The notes beneath the pieces are model-generated. The model ran no database searches. It was not told where the DNA came from and was given only the letters and a program-made list of their open reading frames with translations. The translations under genes were made by a program, and so were the position numbers. A stretch of DNA of 64,000 nt from Balaenoptera acutorostrata (taxonomy: Eukaryota > Chordata > Mammalia > Artiodactyla > Balaenopteridae): assembly GCF_949987535.1 (NCBI RefSeq), contig NC_080070.1, forward strand, positions 11,032,016 to 11,096,015, given 5' to 3'. This document shows, one piece after another, positions 45,617 to 57,599 of the stretch (within the stretch, counting starts at the first letter, position 1; every line of letters starts with the position of its first letter).

Positions 45617-48194
45617 TAGGTACCAGGGAGGAACACTATTGCTTCCACATCATGAAATTCTGCAGCCGTTCTTTATGTATTGAGGTTTGATGTTTAAGTA
45701 TGAACTACCCAAGATATGTTAATCATTTTCCATTTAGCTTTTTCAGATATTTCACAGCCTTTTAAAATTGTATATTTTAACAATCAGAGATTTATTTGGA
45801 CATGTAAACTTTATTTCCCCAATTCTTCTGGGGATCAGTTGAAACAAGTAAAATATAAAGGATTGTGTATGGTACCAAAAGAGTCAGTTATTATTGTAAG
45901 CATATAATTTCCTAATTTCTATAATTTATCAATAAACATTGTAAGTGCTTATTATATGCAAGTTGCTACCGATCGATAGTGTATTGTAGGAGATAGAAAA
46001 AGCATATAATCAATATACAACTTGATAAACACTATTCTCTAAGTATATACAAATAATTGGTAACAGGCAGGCCCAAGAAGAATTCCCAGAGGAGGTAAGG
46101 TTTAAGCTGAGTCTCAAAATACAAGCTCATTAATCAGACAAGGACATTTCAATTCTTGTGTGTAAAAGCATGAAAGAATTCTGAAGTGTGGCATGTTCAC
46201 ATAGGGAGATCTGAGACTCCATCAGTAAGAAGGAGGATAGCTTTCCATGGGACTGAAAGGTAGGTTGAAACCCAATCATGAAAGGCATTGGGCAAGGCTA
46301 ATGATGAGGGAACACAGGGAAGGTTAAGGTGAGAATTACATTTAGTTAAAAGTGCCTTGAAAGTCACTTATATTGATCATAAAGTATAGTATTCATTTTT
46401 GAAAATACAATCCTATGTAGTGTTCTTAGGCACAGTGAGGCCTGAGACCAACTAAATTTCCTACAGGAAGGAGTGAGTGAAACTGACATGCAGATTATCT
46501 GCTCATTTAAATCTTTCTACTTTTAAGATAACTATGAAATCTCTAGGATGAATGAAGGGGGTGCGGAGAAAGTAGGGAACAATTCTGTGCTTCTTACAAG
46601 AGTTATCAAATTCTGTCTTAAGATTAAGCCTCTATAACTATAATACAGCTAATTAGATTAGATGATGTGACTTACTGTGTTGATTAAATTCATTTGCTAC
46701 AGACTATGCATTAATAAACCAACTACAAACTCAGAATCTATGGTAATTTACCATGAGTCAAATCACATTTATCTATCAAAGAGAAATAATCTATATGGCA
46801 AGTTTATGTCTTAGACAAATTTAAGTTTACCAAGAATAACCTTAAATTTTTAAATGACTTTTAGATTAAATTATTATCATACAAATACAAAATTTTAATT
46901 AAACAATGTCATTGAAGCCTCTACTTGAAAAATACTCTGTTAGCAGTTAGTTGCCAATGTGCTTGAAAAAAATGATTTCTTTGTTTAAAAAAATTTCCTG
47001 TAATGCAGCTTTTTACTAATTCAACCTATCTGCCAAACTGCCCTTCTTACTTCTGTAATATTACCTTAAGTAGGTCCTATTTTACTGTTATGATACTCTT
47101 TGTTTCCAATTAAGAATGATATTAAGCAAATCAAATTAAAAATAAAGCAGAGGCTGAAAAACTAAGTTGAGATGTATAACGATTGCTGATAGGGTGTGAA
47201 CACAAATAAATAGAATACCACCCTGTGGTTTTTTAAAAGGACTCATTCTGAATGATAGATCACTCATTTTATGGGTATTGCAAAGGTGGGCTGAAATCTT
47301 CCAAAAGTCATTTTTATTTTTCACAATAACTTAAAATATATTGAAGCTACTAACACAGGATGTAAAATGAATTAGAAGTAGACACTTTCAAATGAGGAAC
47401 ATAGAGATAAGGTGTTAGAATAAATTATCTACTTTGTCTATGTTATTTATCTTTATCTTGTGCTTTTAAATTAATTGTACTGAGGTAATGGAAATATGAA
47501 ATTAGCATTATAAAAAGAACTTGAGATCTAGAGAGTAAATATTTATTGAGTGCCTACCATTTAATGATACAAGGCACTGTACAGAGGGAATATTTTCATT
47601 AGTGCATTCAAGATAATAATCTGGACATTTTCTAAAAGAAACCTTTCAGTATATTCCATTAGAAGGCTTCCTTTTTTATTAATTATTTCTGTATATCTCA
47701 CCTTCCTCTACAAAGAGGTTTAAAGTTAACCAATTTCTGAGGATACTTGAAGGCATGTATGAAAATAATACTCTAAGTCAGTATATATTGTATAAACTCC
47801 ATGAGCATGGATACAAACAAAAATGCTATTGGATTTTGAAGAGAACAAACCACTTCTGTCCTTAGAGATGAGTGAAGTCTTTCAGGATTCAGTGCTATTT
47901 GAATCTGGCTTCAAAGGATAATAAAGTGAATTGCAGGAACAGTATATTTCAGATTCCAGAGATAGCTTGCTTAAAGGAAATAAGGCAGATGACCACTAGA
48001 TGCATTTGAGTAGAGTGAATGCACTTGCCTCTTGTTGATGGTGGTCGATTAATTGGTTGGTTGCTTGGTTGCTTGGTTGGAAGAGGGGACAAGAGATGAT
48101 CGATTCATATATTGTTTTTTTTCAAGCACTGAGTTCATGAAGAGGAAATGATGAGATTAGAAGGAATAGTGCAGAGAAGGTGGACATAAAAACC
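45617..48194. other. Mostly unique; possible ancient repeat at 45925-46120
   Basis: The text caataaacattgtaagtgct, then tgataaacactattctctaa and gaattcccagaggaggtaag hints at an ancient mammalian repeat. The rest, to 48194, shows nothing recognised. A short ttgg/ttgc run is at 48053-48080. Confidence 0.4.
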
Positions 48195-48360
48195 AGAGAC
48201 CAGGAATCATACCAGAGCAAGTCACTTAACCCTTCAGAACCTCTGTTCTTTTCTTCTAAAATGAAATTAGTCACTGGTTTCTACAAAATTTAAATAAGAC
48301 AACATATATAGAACATCTAGCCCATAGTTCTGAGTGATTTTTACTATTGGAAAGAAACAG
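48195..48360 (+). mobile_element. MIR SINE (1 of 4 in cluster)
   Basis: Contains agagcaagtcacttaaccct, then tcagaacctctgttcttttc and aatttaaataagacaacata. Forward MIR core and 3' part. Confidence 0.6.
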
Positions 48361-48379
48361 GATAATGAAAGACTTTGAA

Positions 48380-48535
48380 TGAATGTTAATAAAAACAATA
48401 ATTTTACTGACTGCTTATAACATGCCAAGCTCTGTTTTAATCATCTGACAAGTATTAATTTACAAGAGATTGAGGGAGTAAATTTCCCAAGGTTACAGAG
48501 CTAGAGCCAGGATTTGGACACAAAAAACAGCACTA
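48380..48535 (-). mobile_element. MIR SINE (2 of 4)
   Basis: Reverse MIR: gactgcttataacatgccaa, then gggagtaaatttcccaaggt, tacagagctagagccaggat. The order matches tactatgtgccag...acttgcccaaggtcacacagctag. Confidence 0.6.
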
Positions 48536-48539
48536 GCAC

Positions 48540-48720
48540 AGCTGTAAAGGCAAAGGTTGTGGGGTCAGTTTGCCTGGATTGAATCCTTCTGACGTCACCA
48601 CTTTCTAGCTGTATGACCTTGTCTAGTAATAATCATTTCTTTGCCTCAGTTTCTTCTTCATGTGTAAATAGAGTTAATCTTTCATAGGGGTGAGTCTGTG
48701 TTACAGTAAAACTGTAAAAA
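48540..48720 (+). mobile_element. MIR SINE (3 of 4)
   Basis: Forward MIR: ttgcctggattgaatccttc, then ctttctagctgtatgacctt and tgcctcagtttcttcttcat. Confidence 0.7.
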
Positions 48721-48774
48721 CAAACCATGGGGGTCAGAGTAGCCCTCCCGTCCCCCTAACCCCCATCATAGTTT

Positions 48775-48950
48775 GTTGACACCTGGTCTAGCCAACTCCC
48801 AGCTGGGTGACATTTGGAAAATCACTTAACTAACTTTTCTCACCTCACTTTCCCCTTCTGTTATATCAACATCAAAGCATTATTGTGAAAATAAAATTAA
48901 GTGATGTGCATAGAAATGCTTCATAAATTCAAACTACTCTAGACTTTAGA
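48775..48950 (+). mobile_element. MIR SINE (4 of 4)
   Basis: Forward MIR: cccagctgggtgacatttgg, then aaaatcacttaactaacttt, cacctcactttccccttctg and tattgtgaaaataaaattaa. Confidence 0.6.
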
Positions 48951-49969
48951 TTTTATAGCAAGTCCACAAAATATAAATTGCTCTAATGGAAGATAATGTC
49001 CATTTCTATTAAAGAGCCATTGATCCCAGTGTCCCAGTGCCTTCAAATCTCAGAATTCAGTGATGTTTGAAAAGTTTCCTTCCTCAAATTTATGGGAATC
49101 CATGACTAGTCTCAAAAGCTTCCAACAGTTTTTGTCTATTTTTGATCTCTCCTTTAAGCCTGTTCTTCCTTCTCTGGGTTCTTGTGGGCATTGCATTCTG
49201 GAACTGAAAAGGTCAAGACAGAGTCCATTGACATGGGGTTAGTGATACATGCTGAAAAGAAATCGATTTACAGGAAACATTTGCCCATATATTTAGCAAT
49301 ACACTGATTTGGTTCATTCTTTCAACAAATATCGATTGAGCATTTATCATAAGGCGAGCACTTCAATGTCCTGGAGATACAAAGAGGAGTAAGACACAGT
49401 CCCTGGTCTGTGTGAACAGACCAGTTACAACTAACTATTCTGTTTCAGAACATGGAACTCTTTTACCTTGAATGCATTCAGTAAGCAAGCAACCTTGGAG
49501 CTGGACAAGCAAAACTTTTGCTAAGTGGAGCACACATGTGTGGGCAAAGACAGTCATGAAAGGACATGTCAGGAAAGGGTCATGTTTCACGAAATGCGCT
49601 CATTTGCATGCTGTCTTCAAAGCATTTATCATGTCTACATGCTATGCTCCATTATTTACTTCATGATTTTCTTTCAATCAACTCATAGTTTCAAGTTTAA
49701 GTAAATTTATCTACAAAGAAAAGTTCAGTTTTGTTTTACTAGTTACAATTTTCTCTGATGCAACTATGAAAATATGTTCATAATTACATAAAAATAGTAA
49801 TGAATAAAAAAATGGTAATTCTTCTACCATTAAAAATTATTTCCTTGACCACCAGTAATATGCATTTCACACTGGGTAACGGTATTTGAGAGAGTGGTGA
49901 ATCCAAGTAGGGATTTTAAATTACCTGATAGGAAAACAGATGTTTAGTCCAGAAGGAATCTTAGAAGCC
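48951..49969. other. Unique; possible ancient repeat at 49315-49420
   Basis: The stretch tcattctttcaacaaatatc, then gattgagcatttatcataag and gatacaaagaggagtaagac resembles the 'caacaaatatttattgagcacctac...gatacaaagatgaataagac' old repeat. Otherwise nothing recognised. Confidence 0.4.
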
Positions 49970-50105
49970 ATGTAATCTAATTGCCAACATTTTACTGATA
50001 CTAAATCCAAGGGAAAAAGTATTTTGCCCAAGAAGGCAAAGATATATCTTGAATTGAGAACTAACAGCTTCTAATCTAATGTTCTTTCCAGTGCTACATG
50101 GAATT
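49970..50105 (-). mobile_element. Possible MIR remnant
   Basis: ccaacattttactgatacta, then gtattttgcccaagaaggca and tctaatgttctttccagtgc follow the reverse MIR order loosely. Confidence 0.4.
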
Positions 50106-51049
50106 GGATTTAGCTTTCAATACTTAATGACTCTGATAAATAAATTTATAGATCTCTAATTTTACCCTGAGTCATCTAGAAACTTGCTTGAAAAAATAGA
50201 TTCAATATGACCTGTTCTTTGGTAATGGCATTAATAACTTCAAAAAACACTGATGAAATTTATAATTTCACTTCATACCACCATTAGCCTACTGCCCAAA
50301 GATAAAGTGAATAATGGCATTTGAAATAAACATGGCAGGCACAATATGTGTTATCTATGCCCTATCATGTAAACTCCACTAAAATAACTGCAAAGGATTA
50401 TTTTTTTGAAAAGGTTTGGACCTCCCCCGCCCTTAAAAAAAAGAAAAAGAAAAGGAGACAACAGTAGTTGGAAGGTAGCAATAAAATTCTGGGAAAAAAA
50501 AATAAATAAGGGTATAAGTGGATACTGAATTAGCGGAGTGGAGGAGAACAAAAATTAAAGCGCCAGCAAACCAGGGTATGGGAAACCCAAAAGCAGAAAT
50601 TGGAGGGTCCCAGCACACCTGAATTGAGGGGTAGGATTCAAAGTGGAAGTGAAAGCAGGAGAATCAGTTGAGAGTCTGGATAAGGAGCAATTAGACCCGC
50701 TGTGCCCTCCCCAATGTATACAACCAGACAACTGGCCCTGAGTGATTAAGTCAGCATGTCCCTGGACTTGGGACCCCAGGCATAGCTGACAGTTGCACTT
50801 AAATGAGGGGACAATGAAAGTAAGCTTAATGGGCCGGAGACCCCCTTCCTAACCCCACTCTAGGAATAAGGGGATTCCTTTCTGTTGAAAATGACCAGGC
50901 CAAAAAAAAATGACCTACAAATACTGACCCTGGAATATCCCTTAACCTAATGAACAATTTCCCCAATCAATTGTCCTAGAGTGAGGCTGACTCACCCACC
51001 AGCCAAATGGGCCTTCTGCCTGTGGACTGGCTTTTTAATAACTGTATTT
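50106..51049. other. Unassigned sequence, moderately GC-rich at 50530-51040
   Basis: No named repeat or gene. The segment may be an old LTR or simply unique DNA; nothing diagnostic was seen. Confidence 0.35.
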
Positions 51050-51065
51050 AAAATATGCATGGACT

Positions 51066-51421
51066 GGACTTCCCTGGTGGCACAGTGGTTAAGAATCCGC
51101 CTGCCAGTGCAGGGCACACAGGTTCAATCCCTGGTCCGGGAAGATCCCACATGCTGAGGAGCAACTAAGCCCATGCACCACGGCTACTAAGCCTGTGCTC
51201 TAGAGCTCACGAGCCACAACTACTGAGCCGGCATGCTGCAACTACTGAAGCTCACATGCCTAGAGCCCATGCTCCACAACAAGAGAAGCCACCGCAATGA
51301 GAAGCCCACGCACCACAACAAAGAGTAGCCCCCGCTCGCCGCAACTAGAGAAAGCCCGTGCACAGCAACAAAGACCCAACACGGCCAAAAAAAATTTTTT
51401 TTTAATTTAAAAAAGTTAAAA
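51066..51421 (+). mobile_element. CHR-type SINE, older long form
   Basis: Starts ggacttccctggtggcacag and has the B box ggttcaatccctggt. It is longer than the young copies because it retains an extra actactgaag/actactgagcc-type repeat in the middle. TSD aaaatatgcatggac at 51050-51064 and 51422-51436. Tail is A/T-rich. Confidence 0.92.
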
Positions 51422-51436
51422 AAAATATGCATGGAC

Positions 51437-52018
51437 CATGGATCACCAGGCATTTTAAGGACTTTAGCATTAAGGACTGTGATGAAAATAAACAGAGAAA
51501 TAATTTGGAGTGTAGAGAAAAAGGAACTAGAAAAACTTAAGTAAAATTGTATTTAGTAATTTCAGAAAGATAGAAGATAATTGCATTCATTAAACAAGAA
51601 AAGATTGCTAGAGAAAGAAATGAAGACCATTTAAAAATCAAGAAAAGTTCTTGAAAATTATAAATAGAGTAGGAAAAAAAATTTTTTAATCACTGAAAAG
51701 CTGGGAGTTGAAAAGAGGAAATAAGCTCCAAAAAAGTAGAACCAACAGATGAATTAATAGAAATAGGAGTAGGAGAGAATATACTTTCAAAAGTCAATCT
51801 TCCTAGTGAAACTTGTATATAATCAATCTAGTTTAGTTGTAACAGGGAGATTTGCCCAAGCAGCTTCTTGGATTTCTTCTATTCACACTGTATATGTTTG
51901 ACTGAACTTGCTCCAAACCGGGTTATCAAAAATTTTTATTGAAAACAGAATATTTTAAATGTTTAAAATCAGTCAAGTGGCAGCTTAACCATAAGAACAT
52001 AGTCTGTCTCTCTCTTCA
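51437..52018. other. AT-rich unique sequence
   Basis: No recognised feature between the SINE and the TG/TA microsatellite. Confidence 0.4.
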
Positions 52019-52050
52019 TATATATGTGTGTGTGTGTGTATATATATATC
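52019..52050. repeat. (TG)n(TA)n microsatellite
   Basis: tatatgtgtgtgtgtgtgta followed by a TA run; a compound dinucleotide repeat. Confidence 0.9.
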
Positions 52051-52354
52051 TCACCATCATCATATTCCTGTTTTATTAACTTCAGCCAATCTGGCTTTCA
52101 TTACTTTAAGAAGCCTGCTATGTTGCTCATCTGGAATTCTGATTTCCAAATATCTGCTTCAGTGAGCTGGAGAGATGTGAGAACGGAAGGGAGGGGCAGA
52201 ATGGGGTTGAGGCTAGAGGAGTGTCAGGGATGGGGGAGTGGACAAGAGCTGTCTGATCAAAATGAGCATAGTCCTCAAAGGTGATATTATTCAGTACTTT
52301 CTGCCACAATCTGCTAATAATATGGCTACCCATAGATGCCAGCGGTTTGATCAC

Positions 52355-52973
52355 TGTTGAAGAAAACCAGAGCTGGACAGTAGGAAAAACAATAAAAAAG
52401 AGATTTTATTCAGGACCTATTCCAATAGGAGAAAAGAGACCTCAGTACAGAGATGGGTTCTATTCCAAATATATAGCATGGACAAGTGACGATTTATAGC
52501 CAAGGAACAAGTTGGCAGTGGAGTGGGGTAGGGGGATCAGATAACAGATAACAGAATGCTCTGTGCTTTGGAAAAACAGGCCCTATAGGTAGATGTATAT
52601 CTTAGGAAGAAGTTTAATGAACCCAGATTCTTGCATCTTCCCATACATTAAAAAAAGCACTAAAACCATTAAGTTGAGATATCTGTTTTTTTGTGACTAG
52701 CAGAGATCTTTTACCAAGAATGTATGCTTGATTGCACATATTCCCTAGCCAAAAATCATAGATATAGAAGATATAGGTCTATATACACACACACATATAT
52801 ATATACACACATATATATACACATATATATATACTGGTTTCTCCCCCTACCTCTTTGGAGCAGTTCCCTCAGAGCTACTGAGAGGTTATTTCCTGGACTA
52901 TAGTCCTCACTGAGGTCCTTAAAAAAACTTAAATTCAGAACTCTTACGTTGTGCATTTTTCTTTCAGTCAACA
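52355..52973 (+). mobile_element. Endogenous retrovirus solo LTR with TATA region expanded into a microsatellite
   Basis: Begins tgttgaagaaaaccagagct and ends ctttcagtcaaca. U3 has ttttattcaggacctattcc, gggttctattccaaatatat and gataacagaatgctctgtgc. R/U5 has ctacctctttggagcagttc, ctactgagaggttatttcct and cttacgttgtgcatttttct. The usual polyadenylation signal before cttaaattcag is degraded to ttaaaaaaac (52919-52928). The TATA region at 52779-52834 is now an alternating TA/CA array. No flanking proviral genes; target duplication not clear. ERV1-like by remembered similarity. Confidence 0.7.
52779..52834. repeat. Compound (TA)n/(CA)n microsatellite within LTR
   Basis: tctatatacacacacacata, followed by alternating tatacacacata blocks up to tatatactgg. 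It sits where the LTR promoter TATA box is expected. Confidence 0.9.
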
Positions 52974-53097
52974 CTTGGAAAACCAGAAACTCTATTTTTA
53001 ATGGGAACTATATTTTAATTATTATTTTTAAAATACAAAGATGTGATTTAGAAAACAAAGACTCCTCACAGGTTTTTAATGAAAAGCAAATCCCTTC

Positions 53098-53165
53098 CAC
53101 TTCCACTGCAGGGGGACATGGGTTCGATCCCTGGTCTGGGAACTAAGATCCCGCAAGCTGCACAT
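53098..53165 (+). mobile_element. CHR-type SINE fragment
   Basis: Only the tRNA-like middle remains: cactgcagggggacatgggt, B box ggttcgatccctggtctggg, then aactaagatcccgcaagctg. The head and tail are missing. The aactaagatccc text matches the CHR-2 type. Confidence 0.8.
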
Positions 53166-53554
53166 TATTTACTACAGAGCAAAGTAGTATCTTGTGATTA
53201 TTTTTCCATTCTTGTATAACCAGTTGTTCCCCTGGAATTTCAAATTGATTCTTCATCTGTTCTTCCACTATTTGTCTTTCTCAATATTTTGAAAATTTTC
53301 CAAGTTCCCGGTCACAGCATATATTCTACTAAGAGCTGGTAGCTCTCTCAGTATTTTCTATTTTAGTTTTAATGTTCCATCGTGTTTTCATCTCCTTCAA
53401 TTTCTGGATTGTTCAGGAAGGGAGAGGTAATTGCAGTTATTTTGTAATCCATCCTTTTCAGTTCTATCAGGTGCCATTGTTGTCTTCTTCAGGGCCCTCA
53501 GACCTCCACATTTTGAACACCTGTGACTTAGTGTAATTTATCTCCTGTGGCTCA
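53166..53554. other. No recognised feature
   Basis: AT-rich sequence without a repeat signature I can name. Confidence 0.4.
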
Positions 53555-53715
53555 GGCTCACTGTTGAGCGGCAGGAAGAGCACAGGCTTAAAAGCAGTCA
53601 GACTCAGATGTAAAACCCAAATCTGCCACTCACCAAGTATGTGATCTCATGCCGTAGAATCCCTCTGGTCCTTCAATTTGCTACAGTGCATTAAGGAATG
53701 GATTAGAGAATTCTT
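53555..53715 (+). mobile_element. MIR SINE remnant
   Basis: ggaagagcacaggcttaaaa, then aaacccaaatctgccactca and caagtatgtgatctcatgcc follow forward MIR (taagagcacgggctctg...aatcctggctctgccac...tgtgtgacct). Confidence 0.65.
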
Positions 53716-53734
53716 CAGGAAATATGCATTTCCT

Positions 53735-53985
53735 TATTGAACACATAACCTATCCTTGGACACTATTCTAAGCTCTTTACATGCATTTTCTCATTGAATC
53801 TTCACACCAATTTGTGAAGTAGAGAGTATTATAATCCTCATTTTGCATCTGAAGAACCTGAGGTCTATGGAGTTTAAGGAATGTGCCTAAGGTCACAGGG
53901 CACCAAGGGGTGGAACCAGGAATCACCCTCAAGAGTCTGACTTCCGAGCCCTAACTCTCAATTCATACTGTATGCTTCCCGTGAG
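53735..53985 (-). mobile_element. MIR SINE, nearly full length
   Basis: Reverse MIR: ctattctaagctctttacat, gcattttctcattgaatctt, ataatcctcattttgcatct, gaagaacctgaggtctatgg and taaggtcacagggcaccaag, in consensus order, ending with gagccctaactctcaattca. Confidence 0.85.
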
Positions 53986-54474
53986 TGTGAAAATGCATCT
54001 TGACCAACTGTTCACCACGATAATAAATCATACGGCTTCTCTTATGCATCATCCATGTCCCAGGATTTATCTGTAAAGGATGGTCAGCCTAATGGAACAT
54101 TCTGGTAAAACACTGATCAGCGGTGACTATTCTCTAGGCAGAGCCCGAGGCCAGCAGTGAATAGAGTGAAGGGTACATTCCATCCAGCAGATGTGGTCCC
54201 AAAGGCTGAGCTTTAAAGAGCCAGCTCCTCTGTTATTTCCTTAACCACCTGACCCATTATGCAAAAAGTTCACTTTCCACTGCACTGCAGCTTCGTACAC
54301 AAGTCTCCATCATTTTCAAGTAGCAAGCATATCCTTATTAACCTCCCTCATTGGCTTATTGAAAATATTACAGGAGAATGTGATTTCCCCAAATTACTGG
54401 TTGTCTGAATCTCTTGAAAAGTATCTCAAGTGGTTGAGATGACAATTTTATACATACATAGATATATATATATA
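53986..54474. other. No recognised feature; short TA run at 54458-54476
   Basis: Unique-looking sequence between a MIR and a hAT remnant. Confidence 0.4.
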
Positions 54475-54597
54475 TTCCTGGGTCTCACATCTAGAGATTC
54501 AGATTAAATAGGTCCACGGAAGGCCACATAATATATTTTTTAAAAGCTTCTCAGATGATTCTGATGATCAGCCAGATTAGGGAACCACTGCTCAAAG
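54475..54597. mobile_element. hAT-Charlie MITE remnant (MER5-like)
   Basis: cctgggtctcacatctagag, then attcagattaaataggtcca, gcttctcagatgattctgat and agggaaccactgctc follow the 'cctggacccagagattctgattcaataggtctg...caggtgattctgatgc...gagaaccactg' element. The orientation name is not assigned. Confidence 0.65.
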
Positions 54598-56439
54598 CAC
54601 TAACTCTGTTATCACCGGGGGAAATGATAGCTTTCTTCCCCTGCTTTTTTTCTTCTTCTTCTCATAGGAACACTGCAGTCAGCTGACGTTATTCTTCAGT
54701 TCCTTTCTTTGATCCTAAGAATGACTGTCCAAAGGTTAACCCATATAGTCTCTATTTAGATTATTACTGAACTAAAACCACAAGTTGATTTCTTGGCAGA
54801 TATTTCATTAACCATAAGCTATAGATTGATTTTTCAGTAGATCTTTTTCCTTCTGCCAGTTTTCCATATGAATTTCCATGAAAATATCCCGAATTCTCAT
54901 TTTCCACTGTTCACCTCGCCCAGGCCTTTCCCTCGGCCCCTCTGCTCCTCCCGCTTGCCAATTCACCCTCACATCCAAGTTGTCCTGTTCCCTCGCCGGC
55001 CCATCCTAGATGCTTGCAGAAGGAACTAGCCACAGAAGTGGCCAGAGAGGCATGTTCATCTGGAGGACGAGAAGAGTGCAAGGAAAGATAGTTAAGAAGT
55101 CACCTAGTTATCTAATTCCCTGCTGCTTTCTTCCCAGCCCCAGTGGCTGTGCTTTTTCAACAGGAAGCCAGCAAATTGAAGATAATCGTGGGAAGTTTTT
55201 ATGAGAGCAGGAGTGGGGAAGAGACCAGGGCACAGAGAGGAAAGATATCACTATCAAAAGATTGATGCCTTGTACTTTTAAGACTAGAGAAAAGACTGAG
55301 AAAAATAGGTGGAGAGAGAGATGTATTGACCTGGGTTAAGAGCAGCTAAGGGACTTGTACCAGGCTGTCAGGAAGGATGAAGTCTGTGACCTTGAAAATA
55401 GAATTATTTGCTGTGCTAGAAGTGATGCAGGAATAAAATTCCTCATTTGTAAAATAAGCCCAGTTCTGATAACCTCAAACTGATGGGATGTGAGTAGGGA
55501 ATAAATGAAAGAGAGGCTTTTCATGCTGGGTGAGTGAATATTTTGTTTTCCACCGCCCCCCCCCCACCACCTCAAGGAATGGGAGGGGCAGGAGGCATTC
55601 TGATTTGACTTAAAAATCACATTGTTGATTCAATTATACAACTGACACTTTAATTTCTGATGTTTATCGGTTCATATCTACTTGCAGTAAAGTAAAAGTA
55701 TTCGGTGGATTGTTACCACTGTTATGTCCAATTTACATAATCCTGAGTTTGCCAGACTGTTTGGTTATCAAATGCCTGGCACTTTCTTTTCACCTGGAGG
55801 ACATATCTGCAGGACAGGAGACACCAGTACCAGCTGGGGCAGTGAGGATGTAGAAGGGACGGGGCCAAGGTGTATTAGTTCTTTTTTAAAATGTCACAGA
55901 ACAACAACCAAGGTTAAACAAATACCATAACATAGAGACATGCTGTGCTCCAACCTGGAACACCTTCTGCCTTGCGTGGCAAACTTTTACTTACCATCCA
56001 TTTATGCCTCAAAGCTATTCCAGAATAAACTATTTCATGGCCACTCCAGGTATTTCTATCTATTTTTTTTCTATTCTGCCACAACCGTGTGAACTGACTG
56101 TATAAAGTACTCTGTTCATCATGATGTATTTTAAATAATTGGATACATCTACTTCCCAATCACATTTTGAGTTTCTCCCAGGAACTGTGTTTTATTCATC
56201 TTTATAGTCCTTCCAGGGCAGAGCGGTGACAGATAGGGAGGAGAGAGCTTACAAATGAGCAACTGTAAACATGATAGAAATAAACAGCCTAAAATATTTT
56301 AATGATATATAGGCATGAGATTCAACCTCGTGCTCTACCCACTCAGGGAGAGACTGAAACTCTAGCTCTGACTAGGATTGAATAGACAAAATCCAGTTGC
56401 AAGATAAAGATAGAGGAGATTTGTCAGGGCTGAGTCTTG
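54598..56439. other. Unique sequence with a small GC-rich patch and a C-run
   Basis: 54912-55012 is GC-rich with several CpGs outside any SINE (ctcgcccaggcctttccctc, ctcgccggcccatcc). 55553-55566 holds a run of about 10 C. Open frames of 94 codons (minus, 55336-55620) and 68 codons (plus, 55724-55930) show no domain. Confidence 0.4.
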
Positions 56440-56635
56440 TTGATGTGGTAAATTTCTGCTGTATAGAGGTTCAGAGCTCTGGCTTTGAGTCAGACAGCAT
56501 GGAATTTACCAGCTATGAGGCCTTAGGAAACTCATTATCTCTTAAAGCTTATCTCCTCATCTGTAAGATGGGGAAATTAATAAAGTAAGCATAATCCTTG
56601 GTACTCAATAAAGAAGAAGAATATTATTATTAAAT
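56440..56635 (+). mobile_element. MIR SINE
   Basis: gttcagagctctggctttga, then accagctatgaggccttagg, cttatctcctcatctgtaag, atggggaaattaataaagta and ggtactcaataaagaag. Forward MIR, in order. Confidence 0.75.
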
Positions 56636-56849
56636 AAGATAATGAAGATCATCATCATCATCCAACCAGATTTGTACATCGAGAAAAAACTTTGTCCTGG
56701 AAAAATAAATTATTAATCACGAGCCATGCATTGTGATTGTCAGAAACTCTAGTATCAAATTCAGAAATGGAGACAAAGTACTAAGTCAAGGCGGTCTGTG
56801 CGCCTGTGAGATATGCAGGGATGTTTGTGTGTCTGTGGACTGTGGGTAT

Positions 56850-56850
<1 letters not shown>

Positions 56851-56900
<50 letters not shown>

Positions 56901-56925
56901 ACAGAGAGAGAGTGAGAGTGAGATT
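56851..56925. repeat. (TG)24 microsatellite followed by a GA-rich run
   Basis: 56851-56898 is a pure TG array, followed by agacagagagagagtgagag. The overlapping Val/Cys and Thr/His open frames are artefacts of the repeat. Confidence 0.97.
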
Positions 56926-57004
56926 GGTGAAGAAAGGCTTTGGATAAATAGTGATTGCCAGGTTACGGTTCATCACATACGCTATAGAAGAATAAATGAC
57001 TGTC

Positions 57005-57392
57005 CTCAGTTTTATAGACTGAATTGTGTCCCCATAAAAATTCATATGTAGGAGCCCTCACCCCCAATGTGGCTGTGGAGATAGGGTCTTTAAGGAGATA
57101 ATTAAAGTTGAATGAGGTCATAAGGGTGAGGCTTTAATTCAATATGATTGGTATCCTTATAAGAAGACAAAGAGACACCAGGAACACATGCTCACAGGAA
57201 AAAAGGCCATGTGAGGTCTCACGAGTACAAGGCTATCTGCAAGCCAAGAAGAGAGGCGTCACTAGAGAAACCAACCCGGCTGGCACCATAATTTTGGACT
57301 TCCAGCTTCCAGATCGGCGACAAAATTAATTTCTATCATTTAAGCTACCCAGTCTGTGGTATTTTATGATGGCAGCCATAGCAAACTAATAC
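57005..57392 (+). mobile_element. MLT1-type solo LTR (ERVL-MaLR), second copy
   Basis: tatagactgaattgtgtccc, gatagggtctttaaggagat, gaggtcataagggtgaggct, ggccatgtgaggtctcacga, gtctgtggtattttatgatg and gcaaactaataca. Better preserved than the 32225 copy and apparently of a related MLT1A type. The start is within 57001-57012; no clean TSD. No retroviral genes. Confidence 0.85.
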
Positions 57393-57599
57393 ACTGAATA
57401 AGAGCAGTCTTCCGTTTCTCACAAAAATTTCTCTCTCTCTGGAAGCGGGGATTTGGGGACCATATAGTTTGATCCTTAAAAGGCATCCTCAGTGGATTCC
57501 ACCATTGCCTGTGCACAAACAAGTGTTCCTCCTACTCAGGGCCCGGGAGGACGCCCCAGCATCAAAGTCCTTTGCAAGGCTTGACCGGGGAGCAGATAT

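Noticed and set aside
56761..57051. Open frames with His-Thr and Cys-Val runs
   Set aside because: Direct read-through of the (TG)n microsatellite.
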